Source: Chitinophagaceae bacterium (GTDB taxonomy: Bacteria > Bacteroidota > Bacteroidia > Chitinophagales > REEL01). From it: a stretch of DNA of 37,252 nucleotides. Location of the stretch: the NCBI GenBank assembly GCA_007695095.1, contig REEL01000147.1, positions 1-37,252 on the forward strand, written 5' to 3'. Both the position numbers and the translations under genes were made by a program. Of the stretch, positions 16,644 through 25,172 are shown one piece after another. Each line of letters opens with the position of its first letter. Position 1 is the first letter of the stretch. The notes beneath the pieces are model-generated. The model ran no database searches. It saw nothing but the letters and a program-made list of their open reading frames with translations, and was not told the DNA's origin.

Positions 16644-16693
16644 AAAGGCTACAATACCGTGAATACCATAATAATCACTGTAAAATAGCCTTT
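16644..16693 (-). terminator. Rho-independent terminator downstream of sucD
   Basis: On the minus strand AAAGGCTA pairs with TAGCCTTT around a long loop that holds an inner GTGA/TCAC pairing. Eight Ts follow the stem's G-C part. It ends the sucD transcript before fabG. Confidence 0.7.
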
Positions 16694-16702
16694 ATTATTC
16701 AA

Positions 16703-17590
16703 TTATACAGAAGCTTTGTGCTTCTTGAGAGCTTCTGCCATAGTTGCTCCGATATTTGCAGGAGATTCTACAACATGTAATCCACATTCAGCCATAATCT
16801 TCATTTTTGCAGATGCCGTATCATCTTCTCCACCAATTATAGCACCGGCATGTCCCATTGTTCTTCCGGCCGGGGCTGTTTGACCTGCAATAAATCCTAC
16901 AACCGGCTTTGTGCCAAATGCCTTTATCCATTGTGCAGCTTCAGCTTCCATTGTTCCACCTATTTCTCCAATCATGATAATCCCTTCCGTCTTATCATCT
17001 TCCATTAATAACTGTACAGCTTCTTTGGTAGTTGTTCCAATAATCGGATCACCTCCAATTCCAATACAAGTAGATTGGCCAAGTCCTGCTTTTGTTACCT
17101 GATCTACAGCTTCGTAAGTTAAGGTTCCTGAGCGTGATACAATACCTATGGTTCCCGGATTATGAATAAAACCCGGCATAATGCCAACTTTGGCTTCACC
17201 GGGAGTCATTACACCCGGACAATTAGGACCAATCAGCCTACATTTTTTTTCTTTAATATACTCTTTGGCTTTTACCATATCCTGTACCGGAATACCCTCA
17301 GTAATAGTTATAATTACTTTTATACCTGCATCAGCTGCTTCCATAATAGCATCAGCTGCAAATGGAGGAGGAACAAAAATAATGCTTACATCAGCGCCTG
17401 CCTTTTTTACTGCATCTTCTACAGTGTTAAAGACGGGTCTGTCAAGATGCGTTTGACCGCCTTTACCCGGGGTAACACCACCGACAACATTTGTTCCGTA
17501 CTCTATCATTTGCTGTGCATGAAAAGTACCTTCACTACCTGTAAATCCCTGAACTATTACTCTGGAATTTTTATCTACTAAAACACCCAT
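16703..17590 (-). CDS. sucD: Succinate-CoA ligase (ADP-forming) subunit alpha
   Basis: SucD is the TCA-cycle enzyme subunit that interconverts succinyl-CoA and succinate with nucleotide triphosphate synthesis, acting with SucB/SucC. The N-terminal CoA-binding Rossmann domain has [12 protein letters not shown]. Further motifs are [29 protein letters not shown] and [10 protein letters not shown], and the phosphohistidine lies in [10 protein letters not shown] near residue 248. The 295-residue length is normal. The beta subunit gene sucC is not adjacent, as is common in Bacteroidota. The gene is single, with its own terminator downstream. Confidence 0.96.
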   Translation of the reverse strand: MGVLVDKNSRVIVQGFTGSEGTFHAQQMIEYGTNVVGGVTPGKGGQTHLDRPVFNTVEDAVKKAGADVSIIFVPPPFAADAIMEAADAGIKVIITITEGIPVQDMVKAKEYIKEKKCRLIGPNCPGVMTPGEAKVGIMPGFIHNPGTIGIVSRSGTLTYEAVDQVTKAGLGQSTCIGIGGDPIIGTTTKEAVQLLMEDDKTEGIIMIGEIGGTMEAEAAQWIKAFGTKPVVGFIAGQTAPAGRTMGHAGAIIGGEDDTASAKMKIMAECGLHVVESPANIGATMAEALKKHKASV

Positions 17591-17682
17591 TTATATTTTT
17601 TTAAACAATTAATAAATCTCCGCTAAATTAGTTTTTTCAAAACTTTGACACAATATTTTATCGCATTTAGTTTCAGCTTTTT

Positions 17683-18444
17683 TTATTTTTTTTCGGCTTT
17701 CTCTTTTAAACTTCTCAAAAATTTTGAGGCAAAAACAAAATCTTTTAGTTCAGGATTTGTAGATTCCAAAATTTCCTCTGAACTGCCTTCCCAGTGTTTT
17801 TTTCCTTTATGAAGAAATAAAATCTTATCCCCCATTCCGATAACCGAGTTCATATCGTGCGTGTTTATAACCGTTGTGATATCATACTCCTTCGTTATAT
17901 CATAGATTAATTCATCAATAACAATTGATGTCTTGGGGTCTAAACCGGAATTTGGCTCATCACAAAATAAATACTTGGGTTTTAAAACTATTGCCCTGGC
18001 TATTCCAACACGCTTTTTCATACCACCACTGAGTTCTGAAGGCTTTTTCTTATTACTTCCTATGAGATTGACTTTTTCAAGGCAAAAATTGACCCTTTCC
18101 ATTTTCTCTTTAATGCTAAAGTCTGAAAACATATTTAGGGGAAATAGTATATTTTCCTCTACTGTCATTGAGTCAAAAAGAGCCGTTCCCTGAAATAACA
18201 TTCCAATTTGCTTTCTAATATCTTTTTTCTCCTCGGTATCCATTTTACTAAAATCTTCACCGCCATATTCAATTGAGCCCTCTGATATAGGGTGTAATCC
18301 AACCAGACATTTCATTAAAACGGTTTTCCCACTACCACTTGCTCCAATTATTAAACTACACTCCCCCGGTTTAAAAACAGATGAAATGTCATTTAAGACC
18401 TCAACATTACCAAAACTTTTGAATACGTTTTTTATTTCTATCAT
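17683..18444 (-). CDS. ABC transporter ATPase, MlaF-like
   Basis: This is the cytoplasmic ATPase of a MlaEF-type ABC transporter that moves lipids between the inner and outer membranes. Walker A is GASGSGKT (about 36-43), the Q loop is LFQGTALFDSMTV, the signature is LSGGMKKRVGIARA, and Walker B is YLFCDEPNSGLDP. The ATG overlaps the permease stop by 4 bases (ATGA), which implies translational coupling. The 253-residue length fits the family. No MCE (MlaD-like) substrate-binding gene accompanies the pair. The ATPase class is certain. The lipid-transport role is inferred from the MlaE partner. Confidence 0.9.
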   Translation of the reverse strand: MIEIKNVFKSFGNVEVLNDISSVFKPGECSLIIGASGSGKTVLMKCLVGLHPISEGSIEYGGEDFSKMDTEEKKDIRKQIGMLFQGTALFDSMTVEENILFPLNMFSDFSIKEKMERVNFCLEKVNLIGSNKKKPSELSGGMKKRVGIARAIVLKPKYLFCDEPNSGLDPKTSIVIDELIYDITKEYDITTVINTHDMNSVIGMGDKILFLHKGKKHWEGSSEEILESTNPELKDFVFASKFLRSLKEKAEKK

Positions 18445-19178
18445 AATAAAAGCCAGGCTATTAAATAATCTGCTATAATAATACTGATGCTGCTAATCAC
18501 AACCGCACGGGTACTTGCATTTCCTATTTCCAAAGCGCCCCCACTGGCATAAAAACCCTGATAGCAGGAAATAGATGTGAGTAAAAATGAAAAGACAAGA
18601 GCCTTCATAAGCATCACAAAAACATTAAAAGGTACAAATGCGTCCTGTAATCCCATTATGTATTCGTCTCCTGTCATATAACCGGAAAAGATACCGGCAA
18701 ACAAACCTCCCAAAATACCCAAAAAAGCAGAAATGATAACTAATAAAGGAATAACTATAACAGCTGCAAGAATTTTAGGTCCAATTAAAAAAGCTGTAGT
18801 ATTTACACCCATTATTTCCAAAGCATCAATTTGCTCTGAAATACGCATACTACCCAAATTAGATGCTATATTGGAACCCACCTTTCCTGCCAGGAGTAAA
18901 CAACTAATTGTTGGAGCCAACTCAAGAATCATAGAATCTCTTACTACAAAACCTACCCACCAAATCGGGACGAAAGAATCGGCAAGCTGATAAGCAAATT
19001 GAACAGCAGTTACAGCACCAATAAAGAGTGATATTATTGCAATAATACCTAAAGAACCAATACCTATATCATCCATCTGACGAAAAGCTTCTTTAGTGTA
19101 AAGTGTAAAATTTTCAGGTTTTACAAATAAACTTTTTATCAATAAAAAATATCTTCCCAGATGAAATAATGCGTCCAT
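18441..19178 (-). CDS. MlaE-family ABC transporter permease
   Basis: MlaE-type permeases are the inner-membrane part of lipid transporters that maintain outer-membrane asymmetry. The 245 residues contain several membrane segments, the family's N-terminal IGSLGIIAIISLFIGAVTA region and the conserved MRISEQIDALEIMG coupling segment that contacts the ATPase. The gene starts 142 bases from the divergent SDR gene. A near-consensus -7 box (CATTTTTG on the minus strand, 19198-19205) lies 19 bases upstream. It forms a two-gene operon with the ATPase that follows. Confidence 0.92.
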   Translation of the reverse strand: MDALFHLGRYFLLIKSLFVKPENFTLYTKEAFRQMDDIGIGSLGIIAIISLFIGAVTAVQFAYQLADSFVPIWWVGFVVRDSMILELAPTISCLLLAGKVGSNIASNLGSMRISEQIDALEIMGVNTTAFLIGPKILAAVIVIPLLVIISAFLGILGGLFAGIFSGYMTGDEYIMGLQDAFVPFNVFVMLMKALVFSFLLTSISCYQGFYASGGALEIGNASTRAVVISSISIIIADYLIAWLLL

Positions 19179-19293
19179 TTCTTTAAGTAAATTAGTGCAA
19201 AAATGATAATTTATTTTGTTACTTCAATGATTTTTAAACAAAAGATAAGGTACACCATTGAATTTGATATTTGTTCTTTCATTTAGTTAAGTG

Positions 19294-19301
19294 TAACTTT
19301 G
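19294..19301 (+). promoter_or_regulatory. -7 box TAACTTTG with -33 TTTG, promoter of the SDR-ispG operon
   Basis: TAACTTTG (19294-19301) fits TAnnTTTG exactly, and TTTG at 19270-19273 lies 20 bases upstream. This is the best two-part Bacteroidota promoter in the window. It ends 19 bases before the SDR start codon. Confidence 0.75.
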
Positions 19302-19320
19302 GCTTTTATAAAATAATTTT

Positions 19321-20025
19321 ATGAATATTTTAATCAGTGGTTCGAGCAGAGGTATTGGAAGAGCAATAGCTGAATATTTTGCTTTGAAAGGTTTCAATAT
19401 AATGATTTGCTCAAGAGACGAATCCAAACTGGAAGAGGCTAAAACCCGATTAATAAACTTAAATAATTCTGTAAATGTGCTAACCTTTCAATGTGATCTT
19501 TCTAAAAAAAATGAAGTTGAAGACTTGGTTGATTTTATAAAAGTCCAATGGAAAGAAGTAAATGTGTTTGTAAATAACGCAGGCAAATATCTTGAAAAAG
19601 AATTGTTTGAAGAAAGTGATGATGAGTTTGAGAATTTATTAAAAGTCAATTTACATAGTGCGTACTTTTTAACCAAAAAGATATTGCCGTTGATACCTGA
19701 AAACAGAAAATCACATATTTTTAACATGGCTTCGGTCGCAGGCATAGAAGCTAAAAAGAACTGTGGGGCATACTCAATCAGCAAGTTTGCTTTAGTAGGG
19801 TTTTCAAAAGTTTTGCGGGAACACCTAAAGTTAAAAGGTATAAGAGTTACTACTTTAATTCCCGGTGCTGTTATGACAGATTCCTGGAAAGGCATTGATA
19901 TTGTCAAGGAGCGAATTATGGAAGCTGAAGATATCGCTGCTAATATTTATAATATCTATACACTTTCTGAAAAAACCGTCGTTGAAGAAATTGTTTACAG
20001 ACCTTTTTTAGGAGATATAGAGTAA
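19321..20025 (+). CDS. Short-chain dehydrogenase/reductase of unknown substrate
   Basis: This is a classical SDR of 234 residues. The cofactor loop GSSRGIGRA is at 7-15, with NNAGKY next, the catalytic Ser in NMASVAGIEA and the catalytic pair in YSISK. The NADP-type signature is suggested by CSRDESK after the second strand. The short C-terminal end lacks an obvious substrate domain. It starts an operon with ispG (53 bases apart). The isoprenoid neighbour does not itself show the substrate, and a general carbonyl reductase role is as likely. Confidence 0.88.
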   Translation: MNILISGSSRGIGRAIAEYFALKGFNIMICSRDESKLEEAKTRLINLNNSVNVLTFQCDLSKKNEVEDLVDFIKVQWKEVNVFVNNAGKYLEKELFEESDDEFENLLKVNLHSAYFLTKKILPLIPENRKSHIFNMASVAGIEAKKNCGAYSISKFALVGFSKVLREHLKLKGIRVTTLIPGAVMTDSWKGIDIVKERIMEAEDIAANIYNIYTLSEKTVVEEIVYRPFLGDIE

Positions 20026-20078
20026 TAAATTTTTAAACTGAATAGAGTTAACCTTGTTAATTCAGTAATAAAAAAACA

Positions 20079-22034
20079 ATGAAAGTTAAACCAAAACCTA
20101 ATGAAAAAAAGTACTGCTTGAGCTTAAGCAGATATGAACGATTTAAAACCAGAGAAGTAAATATAGGTGATGTTATTTTAGGTGGGAATCATCCGATACG
20201 CATACAGTCTATGACAACCACAGACACTATGGACACTGACGCGACTGTGGAACAAAGTATACGGATTATTGAAAAAGGAGCTGATTATGTAAGAATCACC
20301 GCCCCCAGTAAAAAAGACGCAGAAAACTTAAAACTAATAAAAGAAAAATTAGTCGAAAAAGGTTATCATACTCCACTTATTGCTGACATTCACTTTACCC
20401 CCAATGCGGCAGACTTAGCCGCCGATTACGTGGAAAAAGTTCGTATAAACCCCGGCAATTATGCTGATAAAAAGAAATTTGATTTCATAGAGTATACGGA
20501 TGAAAGCTATCAGGCTGAAATAGACAGAATTGAAAAAAGATTCATACCTCTGGTTGAAAAACTTAAAAAGAATAAAAAAACCTTAAGAATAGGAACAAAT
20601 CATGGTTCACTCTCCGACAGAATTATGAGTCGCTTTGGTGACACTCCCCTCGGAATGGTCGAGTCGGCACTTGAGTTTGTAAGAATGTGCAGAAAAGTTG
20701 ACTACCATGATATAGTATTATCAATGAAAGCCAGTAATACTCAGGTAATGGTTCAGGCCTACAGGCTTTTAATATACCGGATGTTGCAGGATGGTTATGA
20801 TTATCCGGTTCATTTAGGAGTTACAGAAGCCGGCGATGGTGAAGATGGCAGGATAAAGTCAGCCGTTGGTATAGGTACTCTTTTGGAAGATGGAATAGGT
20901 GATACAATCAGAGTTTCGTTAACTGAGGAACCTGAATTTGAAATCCCTGTGGCCCGAAAATTAGCAGACCGATATAAAGATTTTAAAAGAAATGATTTAC
21001 CGGAAATTAACAGTTTACCTTACAATCCTTATGAATACAATAAAAGAAAGACGAATCCTGTAAATATTATTGGTGGTGAAAATGTACCGGTAGTTATTTC
21101 CGATTTGTCCGGGGAAAAGGAAATAGACAGAAAGCTCCTTAAAAAAATTGGCTATCATTTCCTCCCGGAGCTTGACAAATGGAAGTTGGGAGATCAGGCT
21201 CCTGATTACTTATATACAGCTAAGTTTCACGAAAACCTGAAGTTACCGGGTTCAGCAAAAGTGATTTTAGATTACCCGGAGTGGTTAAAAGTTAAAGATT
21301 CCTTTAAATATATTTATCCGATTTTAACGTCTGATCAATACTTGAAATTAGATAGTGTTTCAGAGGATTTGTTTTTTATAAGTTGCTCTCTTGAAGATAT
21401 CGATGAACACTTTATTAATAAACTTAAAAAAGACAATAATGCCGTTCTCGTTTTAGAATATGATCCGGTAAACAGAATGGCAAAACAACGTTTAGCCTTT
21501 ATAGAACTTATGAATCAAAGTGTAGAAATACCGGTCATTATTAAAAACAAATACGAGTTTTCTGATGCAGATGATTTAACTTTATTTTCTGCCATTGACT
21601 TTGGAGCATTATTTATAGATGGAATGGGAGATGGAATTTGGAATGTTGCTGCGAATATTCCTATTCATACTATCAACAGAATAAACTTCGGCATTTTACA
21701 AGCCAGCAGAACCAGAATTTCTAAAACAGAATATATTTCCTGTCCCTCCTGTGGAAGAACTCTTTTTGATTTGCAGGAAACAACTGCTAAAATTAAAGAA
21801 AAAACGCATCACTTAAAAGGAGTAAAAATTGGAATTATGGGTTGCATAGTGAACGGCCCCGGCGAAATGGCAGATGCAGATTTTGGATATGTTGGAAGCG
21901 GAGTCGGAAAAATCACTTTGTATAAAGGAAAAGAAGTTGTTAAAAAGAATGTCAATTCTGATGTTGCTGTAAACGAATTAATTCAACTGATAAAAGACAA
22001 TGATATGTGGGTTGAAGAAGAAAAAAACAAATAA
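20079..22034 (+). CDS. ispG: 4-hydroxy-3-methylbut-2-enyl diphosphate synthase (IspG, long form)
   Basis: IspG is the [4Fe-4S] enzyme of the MEP isoprenoid pathway that converts MEcPP to HMBPP. The N-terminal TIM-barrel contains IQSMTTTDTMDTDATVEQ and IADIHF. A large insert of about 230 residues (roughly 290-520) follows, and then the cluster domain with SCPSCGRTLFDLQ near 553 and GIMGCIVNGPGEMADADFGY near 586. This gives the three Cys ligands and the conserved Glu. At 651 residues it is the long, insert-bearing form known from Bacteroidota, Chlamydiae and plants. It is followed at once by an inositol monophosphatase gene. Assignment is certain. The insert's role is structural as far as is known. 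Confidence 0.97.
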   Translation: MKVKPKPNEKKYCLSLSRYERFKTREVNIGDVILGGNHPIRIQSMTTTDTMDTDATVEQSIRIIEKGADYVRITAPSKKDAENLKLIKEKLVEKGYHTPLIADIHFTPNAADLAADYVEKVRINPGNYADKKKFDFIEYTDESYQAEIDRIEKRFIPLVEKLKKNKKTLRIGTNHGSLSDRIMSRFGDTPLGMVESALEFVRMCRKVDYHDIVLSMKASNTQVMVQAYRLLIYRMLQDGYDYPVHLGVTEAGDGEDGRIKSAVGIGTLLEDGIGDTIRVSLTEEPEFEIPVARKLADRYKDFKRNDLPEINSLPYNPYEYNKRKTNPVNIIGGENVPVVISDLSGEKEIDRKLLKKIGYHFLPELDKWKLGDQAPDYLYTAKFHENLKLPGSAKVILDYPEWLKVKDSFKYIYPILTSDQYLKLDSVSEDLFFISCSLEDIDEHFINKLKKDNNAVLVLEYDPVNRMAKQRLAFIELMNQSVEIPVIIKNKYEFSDADDLTLFSAIDFGALFIDGMGDGIWNVAANIPIHTINRINFGILQASRTRISKTEYISCPSCGRTLFDLQETTAKIKEKTHHLKGVKIGIMGCIVNGPGEMADADFGYVGSGVGKITLYKGKEVVKKNVNSDVAVNELIQLIKDNDMWVEEEKNK

Positions 22035-22035
22035 T

Positions 22036-22836
22036 ATGAATGAAAAAGAGCTGATTGAAGTATACAATGAAACTATAAGAATTGCCCATTTAGCCGGAGA
22101 GCATATTTTCAAATATAAAAATGCAATAGAAAATCTTAAAATAGTAGAAAAAGATCTAAATAGCCTGGTATCAAAGGTCGATACTGAAACAGAAGAGTTA
22201 ATAGTTAATGCACTCCGGGAGATTTTACCGGAATCTACCTTTCTGACTGAGGAAGAAACAGTAGTTCAGGAAAAAGGGGAATATACATGGATTATTGATC
22301 CGCTTGACGGCACCACCAATTTTTTGTTTGGGATACCGGTATTTGCTGTTTCAATAGCACTGCAACATAATGGGGAAACTATTTTAGGAGTAATTCATGA
22401 GGTAAATCACTCTGAAACCTTTTCTGCACATAAATATTCAAACGCAAAGCTTAATGGAAATGAAATTCAGGTAAGTGAGAAATCGAATATAAATGCTTGT
22501 CTTTTTGCTACCGGTTTTCCTTACTATGATTTTTCAAAAACAAGTGCATACATGAATATCCTTTCTCATCTTGTAAAAAATAGCCGTGGAGTCAGAAGAA
22601 TGGGTTCTGCTGCAGTTGATATGGCATATGTTGCTTGCGGCAGATTTGATGGCTTTTTTGAATATAGTCTCCAAGCATGGGATGTAGCAGCAGGTGCTTT
22701 TATTGTTCAAAAAGCCGGTGGAAGTGTTTCAGACTTCCGGGGAAAAGATGATTATCTCTACGGCAAAGAAATAATAGCAGCAGGCAGCAATATTTATCCT
22801 GACTTTTTCAAATTGATAAATACTGAAATTGCTTAA
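22036..22836 (+). CDS. Inositol monophosphatase family protein
   Basis: This is a Mg-dependent phosphatase of the IMPase/CysQ/FBPase family. Metal-site motifs are the EE of LTEEET, then IIDPLDGTTNF and the C-terminal WDVAAGAFIVQKAGG. The 266-residue length fits an IMPase. An in-frame ATG at 22000 would overlap ispG by 35 bases and add 12 residues (ending ...KTNN), which no family member needs. I therefore chose the ATG at 22036, one base after the ispG stop. Substrate candidates are inositol phosphate or PAP (CysQ-like, which would suit the cysCDN operon), but no specificity motif decides between them. Confidence 0.9.
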   Translation: MNEKELIEVYNETIRIAHLAGEHIFKYKNAIENLKIVEKDLNSLVSKVDTETEELIVNALREILPESTFLTEEETVVQEKGEYTWIIDPLDGTTNFLFGIPVFAVSIALQHNGETILGVIHEVNHSETFSAHKYSNAKLNGNEIQVSEKSNINACLFATGFPYYDFSKTSAYMNILSHLVKNSRGVRRMGSAAVDMAYVACGRFDGFFEYSLQAWDVAAGAFIVQKAGGSVSDFRGKDDYLYGKEIIAAGSNIYPDFFKLINTEIA

Positions 22837-22850
22837 AAAATCCCTGTAAA

Positions 22851-23732
22851 TTAGTGGGTTTTAGTCATTGAAGCAGGAACTACTAAAATAAAATCTGCTA
22901 AATCTTTCCACTCAGAGTTCCATTCTGTACCCGGATCTCCCTCTACCGTCGAAACAGTAGATATACGTGCGTTAATATTGTAATTGTTCAAATACCACAC
23001 TATACCCTCTTTGTTATTAGAATGGTAAGCACCATTTATATGAAAAATAAATGCCCGTAACTCTCTGAAGTTTTGGAAAATATTATGTGCCATCGTTGCA
23101 TCTTTAATTGCCTGGGCATTTACAAAGTTTTCGCCACTCATACCATGATGATTCCCTGACATGGATTCTAACAAAACTTTATAAGAAGGTAATTCAAAAT
23201 CAACTTTAACCGGTTGGGGAGCTATCCATCTTGATGAGCGCTCATCTAATTTTTTCAGAGATTCCATTCCATTATGCGCAACCATACTGGCATACCTTCT
23301 TGGAATATTACTGGCAAAAACATGAACCCTGTTCTCCTTTGCAAATTCTATCAACGGTTTAATATCAGTTTTGTAATTAGGCCACAGTCTGGCTTCACTC
23401 TCAAAATTCCTTTCTGATATCAGTCCGCTTAGATATTCATTCAAAATGACTTGATTATCTGCTTCAAACATTTCCATGCCTAAAACAAGCTTTCCTCCCA
23501 TTTTGCTGTGCAAATCTCTAAGTAATTCATATTGAAACCAATGAGCAATTGCATTATTATGCAGTTCTCCGAAAAGCAAAATTTCGGTTCTCATAATATG
23601 CTCAAGCATTCTTTCGTAGGTTTGCTCATTTCCTTGACCATCATACCATTTGAAAGCTTTTTTTGACTCAGCTCCAAGGCTTATAAATACCGAACAAAAA
23701 ATGAAATAGAATAATAGCAAATACTTAATCAT
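22851..23732 (-). CDS. ChaN-like heme-binding protein (DUF399)
   Basis: The 293-residue protein has a signal peptide (hydrophobic residues 4-20, then AESKK) without a convincing lipobox. The mature part follows the ChaN/DUF399 pattern: LLFGELHNNAIAHWFQYELL, LGMEMFEADNQ, IPRRYASM and a later HINGAYHSN. ChaN of Campylobacter binds stacked hemes on the outside of the outer membrane and is linked to iron uptake. Whether that holds here is not shown. It converges on the IMPase gene with 14 bases between stops. No heme transporter is adjacent. Confidence 0.85.
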   Translation of the reverse strand: MIKYLLLFYFIFCSVFISLGAESKKAFKWYDGQGNEQTYERMLEHIMRTEILLFGELHNNAIAHWFQYELLRDLHSKMGGKLVLGMEMFEADNQVILNEYLSGLISERNFESEARLWPNYKTDIKPLIEFAKENRVHVFASNIPRRYASMVAHNGMESLKKLDERSSRWIAPQPVKVDFELPSYKVLLESMSGNHHGMSGENFVNAQAIKDATMAHNIFQNFRELRAFIFHINGAYHSNNKEGIVWYLNNYNINARISTVSTVEGDPGTEWNSEWKDLADFILVVPASMTKTH

Positions 23733-23859
23733 GATATATTTTTTATTTAAAGGTAAAATTAAACTTTTATTTAAAAAAATGATAGTGACAGTTTATATCT
23801 TTAGCATTCTTTTTTAGTGTCCCTTTTTATTCACCAAAGAACTATTTAACTGTAAATTT

Positions 23860-25086
23860 ATGAAAAAAGGATTTTCAAGTATCTGTATAGACGATCATAT
23901 AAATGGATTCTTGCCGGAAAACATTCATACTCCACCAATATATGCAGGCAGTACATTTGTCTACCCATCAATTGAGAAAGCAATAAAAGTGTTTAAGGGT
24001 GAAGACAAAAGTTATATTTACAGCCGATGGAATAATCCCGGAGTTGCATTAATAGAAAGTAAAATTGCTTTACTGGAAGCCTACACTACAGAAAATATAA
24101 TTAATGACTATAGTGCTCTTGCATTCTCTAGTGGAATGGCAGCTATACAAAGTCTTTTAAACAGCTTATACTTAAAAAGTGGAGATAGCATAATTGCACA
24201 AGGAAATATATATGGCACTACAGTTGAATTAATGGATACGATTTATAAAAATGCAGGTATAAACATTATCTACGAAGACTTTGACAATGCGGATAAGGTG
24301 CTGAATTTAATCAGCAAAACAAAGAATTTAAAAGTGGTTTATTTGGAATCGCCGGCAAACCCTACCCTATCTTGTTATGATATTAAAAAATATTCAAAGG
24401 CAGCTGCTGATGCCGGTGCTTTTTCGATTGTTGATAATACTTTTTCAACTCCTTACTTTCAGCGTCCTTTGCAATCGGGTGCTGATTTTGTAATACATTC
24501 CACCACTAAATTTCTCAATGGACACGGAACTGCTCTGGGTGGTTTTGTAATAAGTAAACATAAACAACACATAGAAGATAAATTATACACAATAAGAAAG
24601 GTTACAGGAAGTATAATGAGCGCAACAGATGCATGGCATTTGAACAATGGGCTGAAAACTTTAGAAATCAGAATGGAAAAACATCAGCAAAACAGCTTAA
24701 TTCTGGCAAAATTCCTTTTAGAGAATAAATTTATTGATAAGGTTCACTATCCGGGTATTGAAACAAATAAGTATCACCAATTAGCTAAAGAGCAAATGTT
24801 TGGTTTTGGTGGAATGATGTCTTTTAATTTAAAAGGAAATATGGAAACTGCCGTTCGGTTTATGAAAGCAATTAAATTTTGTAAAATCACAGCTTCTCTG
24901 GGCACTCCGGATACACTAATTCAGCATCCTGCATCTATGACACATATTAAAGTACCCAAAGAACAACGATTAGCATATGGAATTAATGATACACTAATCA
25001 GAATATCTGTAGGAATGGAAGATATAAAAAATATTAAGGAAGACATTCTTAATGCCCTTCATGTTGCTAATAATGAAAAAATATAA
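23860..25086 (+). CDS. PLP-dependent Cys/Met metabolism enzyme (methionine gamma-lyase / cystathionine gamma-synthase family)
   Basis: This is a fold-type I PLP enzyme of the trans-sulfuration family, 408 residues. Motifs are YSRWNNPG near the N terminus, SSGMAAIQSLL, the PLP-binding ESPANPT, then VDNTFSTP and HSTTKFLNGHG with the Schiff-base Lys217. The C-terminal SLGTPDTLIQHPASMTH resembles methionine gamma-lyase and O-acetylhomoserine sulfhydrylase. I cannot decide between gamma-lyase, CGS and CBL from motifs alone. It is not co-operonic with other methionine genes. IDH follows 86 bases later on the same strand with its own promoter. Confidence 0.88.
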   Translation: MKKGFSSICIDDHINGFLPENIHTPPIYAGSTFVYPSIEKAIKVFKGEDKSYIYSRWNNPGVALIESKIALLEAYTTENIINDYSALAFSSGMAAIQSLLNSLYLKSGDSIIAQGNIYGTTVELMDTIYKNAGINIIYEDFDNADKVLNLISKTKNLKVVYLESPANPTLSCYDIKKYSKAAADAGAFSIVDNTFSTPYFQRPLQSGADFVIHSTTKFLNGHGTALGGFVISKHKQHIEDKLYTIRKVTGSIMSATDAWHLNNGLKTLEIRMEKHQQNSLILAKFLLENKFIDKVHYPGIETNKYHQLAKEQMFGFGGMMSFNLKGNMETAVRFMKAIKFCKITASLGTPDTLIQHPASMTHIKVPKEQRLAYGINDTLIRISVGMEDIKNIKEDILNALHVANNEKI

Positions 25087-25143
25087 ATAGTCTAAAAGTA
25101 TTTAAAAGGCTGAATAATTAGCTTAAAAAACTAATTATTTTCA

Positions 25144-25151
25144 TATTTTTG
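25144..25151 (+). promoter_or_regulatory. -7 box TATTTTTG of the isocitrate dehydrogenase gene
   Basis: Exact TAnnTTTG match ending 21 bases before the ATG at 25173. It overlaps the in-frame TTG at 25149-25151, so that TTG cannot be the start of translation for this transcript. Confidence 0.65.
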
Positions 25152-25172
25152 GACTCAAAACAAGAAAAACAC

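Noticed and set aside
17162-17581. 139-residue and 91-residue plus-strand frames opposite sucD
   Set aside because: They are antisense shadows of sucD, whose motifs are intact across the same bases.
22000-22035. Upstream ATG for the inositol monophosphatase
   Set aside because: It overlaps the end of ispG by 35 bases, and the extra 12 residues do not resemble the family N terminus.
25149-25172. TTG start for isocitrate dehydrogenase
   Set aside because: The codon is part of a -7 box, and the ATG 24 bases later fits the family N terminus.
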